A stretch of DNA of 28,592 bases from JAAZFZ01 sp035647435 (GTDB taxonomy: Bacteria > Bacillota > Clostridia > Oscillospirales > Acutalibacteraceae): NCBI GenBank assembly GCA_035647435.1, contig DASRNM010000022.1, forward strand, positions 1 through 28,592, read 5' to 3'. How positions within the stretch are numbered: position 1 is the first letter of the stretch; each line of letters begins with the position of its first letter. The notes beneath the pieces are model-generated. The model saw only the letters and a list, made by a program, of their open reading frames with translations, made no database searches and was not told where the DNA came from. Below, piece after piece: positions 24,043-28,592 of this stretch. Position numbers and translations under genes: made by a program.

Positions 24043-25443
24043 ATGGAGAACGAATTGACTCTTGAGCTGACAGTACATTTTTCTGAGCTTATCAAGAAGT
24101 ATTCGCAGAACAATGAAAACGCACTACATTATGAAATAGAAATGCTGTATAAAAACCCGTCAAGCCAAAAGGATTTAATGTTTGTTTCGGGCAATATAAA
24201 CTTTAAAAGCTTCACCTTAAAATGCATTTACATAGTCAATCCGGGCTTAGTAGGCGAAAGCTCGTGGCTTGAGTGCAAGGTTGAATTTGCCGATGATCCG
24301 GATTGGGCAGAGTATTCATTTTATGACATTCTCAACATTGTAAATACTAACGACTTTAATAATTATACAGTTTATTATATTGACAGTAAGGATACGATGA
24401 CACGGGCTGTCGAGTATCTTTTAAAAAGCTTTGATAAATATTATGATAATATCCTTGAGTTATCACAGCACAAAGAGGAAAGAAAAGAGCTTTTGAGCAA
24501 CCTTGTCAATGATATAAACAACTTTTTCGGAGAAAATGTGTTTGACCAGAAGAAAACGAGATTTGATAAGATACCTCTTTCGTTTAAATTCCAATGGTTT
24601 TCAAATTTTATAAGCACAAGGTTCAATTCAAAAGCCTATTTAAGCTTTATGAAAGGCGATTTTAAAAAGGCTTTAAGGAAATATTCAAGATTAAAGGGCC
24701 TTACGCTATACGAAAAACGGCTTGTGGCATTCATGAACAACAACAGGGGCGAAGAAGTAAAAAGTATTATTTCGTCAAGTTTTTCGGTAGAGCAGTCTAA
24801 AAAAATACAGCTGAACAAGAAAAGGGATATTCTAGTCTACGACTTCGGTGTTTTGGCTTTAGCAGTGCCGTTTTCGCTTTTTTATGCGGGAGTCTATTGG
24901 CTGTTTAACTTTATTGCCAATAAGGACGCTTTGTTTATAACACATGGTCATCCTTTTTTGATTGTTTTATGTTCGTTTATTTCTGCAATAGTTCTAGTGA
25001 AGCTTTTTAGAAGGCAGTTTTATAAGTTCTTGTTCAGAAAATCTGCCGAGAAAATGCTCGAATATGATTCAATAGTGAGCGATGAAAAAACAAATCGTTC
25101 TATACTTTTAAAAACAGATGTAGCAGTTATTTTGTGCGCCTTGCTAATCCTTTTTTCGGTCAATAAAAACTTGACCTTCAGAGAAAACGGATTTGTCGAT
25201 AAAACGAATTTCACTTCGCTTTCGGGTAACCTTATAAGCTATGAAAAGGTTGAAGCGGTCTACCATTTGAGCGCGCAAGAGGGGGAGTATGTTATTGTTT
25301 TGGACAATAATAGATACTATAATCTCAGCCATTATGCTAATGATGATGAAATCCGCGAACGTATTCTTCCCATTTTAGCGGATAACAACATTGAAGTTAA
25401 AACAATAAAAGACTTGCCCGAAAACCTAATAGCAGTGGGCTGA
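24043..25443 (+). CDS. Unrecognised membrane protein with large cytoplasmic N-terminus (466 aa)
   Basis: Family not recognised. Residues 1-265 are soluble and mostly helical; residues about 200-245 (AYLSFMKGDFKKALRKYSRL, then YEKRLVAFMNN) look like a TPR-type helical pair. Three hydrophobic helices follow at roughly 272-295, 302-325 and 358-378. The last 85 residues are a soluble alpha/beta tail. There is no signal peptide. GGTGA directly precedes the ATG and AGGGGG lies 8 nt before it. The gene is 15 nt upstream of dusB and shares its promoter, though this need not mean a common function. The three-helix block between two soluble parts suggests a signalling or stress-sensing membrane protein; this is only a guess. 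Confidence 0.75.
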   Translation: MENELTLELTVHFSELIKKYSQNNENALHYEIEMLYKNPSSQKDLMFVSGNINFKSFTLKCIYIVNPGLVGESSWLECKVEFADDPDWAEYSFYDILNIVNTNDFNNYTVYYIDSKDTMTRAVEYLLKSFDKYYDNILELSQHKEERKELLSNLVNDINNFFGENVFDQKKTRFDKIPLSFKFQWFSNFISTRFNSKAYLSFMKGDFKKALRKYSRLKGLTLYEKRLVAFMNNNRGEEVKSIISSSFSVEQSKKIQLNKKRDILVYDFGVLALAVPFSLFYAGVYWLFNFIANKDALFITHGHPFLIVLCSFISAIVLVKLFRRQFYKFLFRKSAEKMLEYDSIVSDEKTNRSILLKTDVAVILCALLILFSVNKNLTFRENGFVDKTNFTSLSGNLISYEKVEAVYHLSAQEGEYVIVLDNNRYYNLSHYANDDEIRERILPILADNNIEVKTIKDLPENLIAVG

Positions 25444-25458
25444 TTTTGGAGAAATAAT

Positions 25459-26427
25459 ATGTATATCCGAGATGTTGAAATAAAAGGTTATGCTGCTCTC
25501 GCACCGATGGCAGGTGTGGCGGATAGGGTGTTCAGGGAGCTTTGCGTAGAGTACGGCGCTGCGTACGTTGTGGGTGAAATGGTGAGCTCAAAGGGTATCA
25601 CAATGGCAGACAGAAAATCAAAGGGGCTTTTGCTTTTATCCGAAAAAGAGCGACCGGCAGCTGTTCAAATTTTTGGCGATATTCCGCAAATAATGGCGCA
25701 GGCTGCGAAAAAGACATTACAATACAACCCTGAGATTATTGATATAAACATGGGTTGCCCCGCCCCTAAAGTTGCAGGCAACGGCGGCGGTTGTGCCTTG
25801 ATGAAAAATCCTGAATTGGCGCAACAAATTGTCGAGCACTGTGTAAAGGCGGTCGATTTACCCGTTACAGTAAAAATACGCGCGGGTTGGGACGACAGCC
25901 AAATCAATGCGGTCGAACTTGCAGTGCGTTGCGAGTCGGTTGGAGCTAGTGCAATTACGGTGCACGGCAGAACAAGGGCTCAGATGTATGCGCCACCTGT
26001 AAACCTTGACATTATAAAACAAGTAAAAAACAGCGTGAAAATCCCCGTTATAGGCAATGGAGATGTTACAGACGGCAAAAGCGCAAGTGATTTGATTGAT
26101 AAAACAGGCTGCGACTTTGTTATGGTCGGCAGGGCAGCTCTCGGCAGACCATGGGTTTTCACTCAAATAAATGCATATTTAAAGAATAAAATTATTTTAC
26201 CAGAGCCACCCGTTGAGGAAAGAATGGCCGTAATGCTTCGTCATATTAAGAATCTATGTGAATATAAGGGTGATTATATAGGCATGAGAGAGGCGAGAAA
26301 GCACGCCGCATGGTACATCAAAGGCATCAGAGGTGCTGCAAGCTTTCGCCGTGAAATAGGTAGCCTTGAAAAGCTTGAACAGCTTGAGGAGATTGCGAAA
26401 AGGGTAATCGACAGCGTAAAAGAATAA
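25459..26427 (+). CDS. dusB: tRNA-dihydrouridine synthase, DusB type
   Basis: FMN-dependent enzyme that reduces specific uridines in the D-loop of tRNA with NADPH. The TIM-barrel start MAPMAGVADRVFRELC is typical. INMGCPAPKVAGNGGGCALM carries the catalytic C100. VTVKIRAGWD, VHGRTRAQMY, PVIGNGDV and GRAALGRPWVF are phosphate- and FMN-binding motifs. The C-terminal helical domain follows. At 322 residues it is standard. GGAG lies 7 nt before the ATG. Second gene of its operon, with a terminator at 26439-26470. Confidence 0.95.
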   Translation: MYIRDVEIKGYAALAPMAGVADRVFRELCVEYGAAYVVGEMVSSKGITMADRKSKGLLLLSEKERPAAVQIFGDIPQIMAQAAKKTLQYNPEIIDINMGCPAPKVAGNGGGCALMKNPELAQQIVEHCVKAVDLPVTVKIRAGWDDSQINAVELAVRCESVGASAITVHGRTRAQMYAPPVNLDIIKQVKNSVKIPVIGNGDVTDGKSASDLIDKTGCDFVMVGRAALGRPWVFTQINAYLKNKIILPEPPVEERMAVMLRHIKNLCEYKGDYIGMREARKHAAWYIKGIRGAASFRREIGSLEKLEQLEEIAKRVIDSVKE

Positions 26428-26438
26428 TGTTTGCAAAC

Positions 26439-26470
26439 AACCGCTCAAAGCCTTTCGGTTTCGGGCGGTT
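26439..26470 (+). terminator. Terminator of the dusB operon
   Basis: 8-bp stem AACCGCTC/GGGCGGTT with one G-T pair, plus an inner AAA-CC/GG-TTT stem (one bulged G), 11 nt after the dusB stop, followed by TAATAA. T-tract is short. Confidence 0.65.
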
Positions 26471-26471
26471 T

Positions 26472-26600
26472 AATAAACTAAATATAGATGTCAAGATTAA
26501 AATCACAACACAAGAAGCCGTCAATTTGTTGATGGCTTCAATTGCCTTTGAGGAGTTGGGTTTAGTTCATATCATCAACTCAGGAGCAGAAAAAACTCAA
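26472..26600 (+). pseudogene. Fragment of a clostridial spore-surface-like domain
   Basis: The frame reads ITTQEAVNLLMASIAFEELG then LVHIINSGAEKTQ. This resembles the short helical motif (SIAxEELxLSHIINAEGEKIQ) that I recall from clostridial exosporium and collagen-like spore proteins. There is no start codon with an SD, and the continuation after EKTQ runs into the pckG terminator (26610-26634) and its 3' end. The frame extends back to an ATG overlapping the dusB stop (26427), but through the dusB terminator. Most likely a broken piece; recognition is from memory and moderate. Confidence 0.4.
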
Positions 26601-26609
26601 ATAAAAAAG

Positions 26610-26634
26610 CGGTGGCTGTATTTTACAGCCACCG
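26610..26634 (-). terminator. Terminator of pckG
   Basis: Perfect 11-bp stem CGGTGGCTGTA/TACAGCCACCG with a 3-nt loop. On the minus strand followed by CTTTTTTATTT, 15 nt after the pckG stop. Confidence 0.88.
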
Positions 26635-26649
26635 ACCTGCTTGTTATCG

Positions 26650-28431
26650 TTATTTTGCAAAGCTTTCTTTGAGCTCGTCAAGACAATCGTTGAGTTCTTT
26701 AGGCAGTCTGTCAAACTTGCCGTAAAACTCCTCAATGCCCTTGATTTCTTCCTCCCAAAGTGAGGGTTCAACATCAAGAATTTTCTTGAGTGAATCAAAT
26801 GACATTTCGTCTTCAATGCCTTCAAGGTTAATATCTTCGGCTTTCGGAATGTAACCGATTGGAGTTTCTTCCGCATCAACCTTGCCTTCGCAACGGTTGA
26901 TAATCCAATCAAGCACACGAAGATTGTCGCTGAAACCAGGCCAAATGAATTTGCCGTTGTCGTCTTTTCTAAACCAGTTGACATTGAACACCTTCGGAGC
27001 CTTGTCTTTGTCAAGACTCTTGCCAATATCAACCCAGTGCTGCCAATAATCACCCATGTGATAGCCACAGAATGGGAGCATTGCCATTGGGTCACGGCGA
27101 ATAACACCGACTTCCCCTGTTGCTGCTGCGGTCGTTTCAGAGCCCATTGAAGAGCCTACGAATACGCCGTGGTTCCAATCCCTTGATTGATATACGAGTG
27201 GAGCGAGCTTTGCTCTGCGCCCGCCAAACACAATTGCAGAAATTGGAACGCCTTTTGCGTTTTCAAATTCAGGGCTTATGCAAGGGCAGTTGAGAGCAGG
27301 TGAGGTGAAACGACTGTTCGGGTTTGCACCCTTTTCTTTGCTTGTTTTGCCGTTCCAGGGGCGCCCCTTCCAATCGATACCGTTTTCAGGTGGATTGTTG
27401 TCAAGGTCCTCCCACCAAACAGTGTTGTCTTCAAGATTATGCACAACATTTGTGAAAATAGTGTTTTTCTTTGTAGATTCTAAAGCGTTGAGGTTTGACT
27501 TTTCGTTTGTGCCGGGTGCAACGCCAAAAAAGCCGTTTTCAGGATTGATGGCATACAGTCTTCCGTCATCGCCTTTTCTTAACCATGCAATGTCATCGCC
27601 GACACACCATACCTTGTAGCCCTTTTTCCCGTATATTTCGGGAGGAATAAGCATCGCAAGGTTAGTTTTGCCGCAAGCTGAGGGGAAAGCAGCACAAATA
27701 TATTTAACTTCGCCCTTAGGGTTTTCAATGCCGAGAATGAGCATATGCTCAGCCTGCCAGCCTTCTTTCCAACCCTGATAAGATGCAATACGTAAAGCAA
27801 AGCATTTTTTACCGAGCAGAACATTTCCACCGTAACCGGAGTTGACAGAAATAATTGCGTTGTCTTGAGGGAAGTGGCAGATATAACGATTGTTCTCGTC
27901 AATTTCACATTTGCAATGTAAGCCTCTTACCCAGTCGTCCGAGTCTCCCAAAAAGTCAAGAACATCTTTGCCGACTCTTGTCATGATAACCATGTTCAGA
28001 ACAACATAGATAGAGTCAGTTAACTCAATGCCGATTTTTGAAAAACGAGAGCCGACAGGGCCCATTGAATAAGGAATAACGTACATTGTGCGCCCCTTAT
28101 AAGAATCCCTCGCAATGTCATAAAGCATTTTGTACGCTTTAGCGGGCTCCATCCAATTGTTTGTAGGACCTGCTTCGTCCTTTGAGTTTGCGCAAATGAA
28201 TGTACGGTGCTCAACACGAGCAACGTCATTGATTGCAGTGCGATGAAGGTAACAGCCGGGAAGTTTATCTTCATTAAGCTTTTGGAGTTCACCTGTTGAG
28301 CAAGCCTCTGCTCTTAACTCTTCAAGCTGTTCATGAGAACCGTCAAGCCAAACAATTTTATCGGGCTTTACAAGCTGAACCTGTTCGTCAATCCATTTTA
28401 AAACGGATTTATTTGTTGTCAAATTTGTCAT
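26650..28431 (-). CDS. pckG: Phosphoenolpyruvate carboxykinase (GTP)
   Basis: Cytoplasmic enzyme interconverting oxaloacetate + GTP and phosphoenolpyruvate + CO2 + GDP. In fermenting anaerobes it often runs in the carboxylating direction to feed oxaloacetate and succinate. The kinase-1a (P-loop) motif FPSACGKTNLAML lies near residues 247-260, the kinase-2 motif VGDDIAWL about 20 residues later, and PGTNEKSN and GRRAKLAPLVYQSRDW downstream are GTP-PEPCK signatures rather than those of the ATP enzyme. Early RTMYVIPYSMGPVGSRFSKI is the substrate-binding region. Length 593 is normal for the GTP family (about 590-620). AAAGGGG lies 7 nt before the ATG. Single-gene unit. Confidence 0.95.
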   Translation of the reverse strand: MTNLTTNKSVLKWIDEQVQLVKPDKIVWLDGSHEQLEELRAEACSTGELQKLNEDKLPGCYLHRTAINDVARVEHRTFICANSKDEAGPTNNWMEPAKAYKMLYDIARDSYKGRTMYVIPYSMGPVGSRFSKIGIELTDSIYVVLNMVIMTRVGKDVLDFLGDSDDWVRGLHCKCEIDENNRYICHFPQDNAIISVNSGYGGNVLLGKKCFALRIASYQGWKEGWQAEHMLILGIENPKGEVKYICAAFPSACGKTNLAMLIPPEIYGKKGYKVWCVGDDIAWLRKGDDGRLYAINPENGFFGVAPGTNEKSNLNALESTKKNTIFTNVVHNLEDNTVWWEDLDNNPPENGIDWKGRPWNGKTSKEKGANPNSRFTSPALNCPCISPEFENAKGVPISAIVFGGRRAKLAPLVYQSRDWNHGVFVGSSMGSETTAAATGEVGVIRRDPMAMLPFCGYHMGDYWQHWVDIGKSLDKDKAPKVFNVNWFRKDDNGKFIWPGFSDNLRVLDWIINRCEGKVDAEETPIGYIPKAEDINLEGIEDEMSFDSLKKILDVEPSLWEEEIKGIEEFYGKFDRLPKELNDCLDELKESFAK

Positions 28432-28486
28432 ATAATTACCCCTTTCCAGAAAAAATGCTAGTTTAATAACAAAATAACCAGTTTAA

Positions 28487-28515
28487 ATAATAACATACAC
28501 CCTGTCAAATTGCAA
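28487..28515 (-). promoter_or_regulatory. Promoter of pckG
   Basis: On the minus strand TTGCAA, 17-nt spacer, TATTAT, with TG one base before the -10. The leader is about 50 nt. AGTTTAATAAC (28460-28470) and AGTTTAAATAATAAC (28480-28494) form an imperfect direct repeat; the second copy covers the -10. Confidence 0.65.
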
Positions 28516-28592
28516 GTATTATTTTTAAACTATTGCAATATCAATTTTTCTAAATTGCATTATTCACTGTATTTTATATAATAACATTAAGA

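Noticed and set aside
26427..26672. 81-codon frame overlapping the dusB stop as TAATG
   Set aside because: It passes through the dusB terminator and then the pckG terminator; only its middle part (26472-26600) looks meaningful.

Overview
The window looks like chromosomal DNA of an anaerobic, spore-lineage Firmicute (Clostridia, perhaps an Oscillospirales/Ruminococcaceae-type gut bacterium; this placement is inference). The reasons are: a ctsR-mcsA-mcsB-clpC stress operon, a six-gene Rnf ferredoxin:NAD+ oxidoreductase operon in clostridial order (C-D-G-E-A-B), a GTP-type PEP carboxykinase, purine-rich Shine-Dalgarno (SD) sites before nearly every gene, and small Gly/Cys-rich proteins of sporulation type. 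Base composition is moderately AT-rich, with no sharp change across the core genes.

Layout. 1-3.2 kb: a GH38 alpha-mannosidase (+). 3.2-3.8 kb: family I inorganic pyrophosphatase (-), convergent on a shared hairpin. 4.0-8.6 kb: clpC, mcsB, mcsA, ctsR (-), with a sigma-A promoter flanked by two CtsR operators. 8.6-8.9 kb: a gene-poor gap. 8.9-9.3 kb: two tandem Cys/Gly-rich mini-proteins (+) of 41 and 43 residues. 9.3-16.6 kb: a nine-gene operon (-), apbE, NusG-II-domain gene, Gx-transporter gene, then rnfC, D, G, E, A, B. Its promoter lies inside a perfect 9-bp inverted repeat. 16.6-17.8 kb: iron-containing alcohol dehydrogenase (+). 17.8-20.4 kb: copper-exporting P-type ATPase (-) whose C-terminal HMA domain has its own SD and ATG. 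20.57 kb: tRNA-Gly(CCC) with its own promoter and terminator.

20.6-24.0 kb is the accessory part. It holds an unrecognised secreted protein whose signal peptide appears to start at an ATA codon, a coupled 61-residue two-helix membrane protein, an upstream 12-bp direct repeat with 21-bp period, a membrane protein and an ABM-fold monooxygenase (+), and the decayed 3' end of a peroxiredoxin gene. 24.0-26.5 kb: an unrecognised 466-residue membrane protein in an operon with dusB (+). 26.5-28.6 kb: a fragment of a clostridial spore-surface-like domain, then pckG (-) with its terminator and promoter.

How the genes work together. ApbE would attach FMN to threonines visible in RnfG and RnfD, so the apbE-rnf operon encodes both the respiratory ion pump and its maturation factor. 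CtsR, McsA and McsB control ClpC-dependent proteolysis. The strongest unusual signals are the CopA/CopZ in-frame fusion with an internal start, the inverted repeat over the apbE-rnf promoter, the tandem Cys-rich mini-proteins, and the secreted-protein/small-membrane-protein pair with direct repeats upstream. I did not find a convincing defence system, CRISPR array, prophage or insertion sequence.
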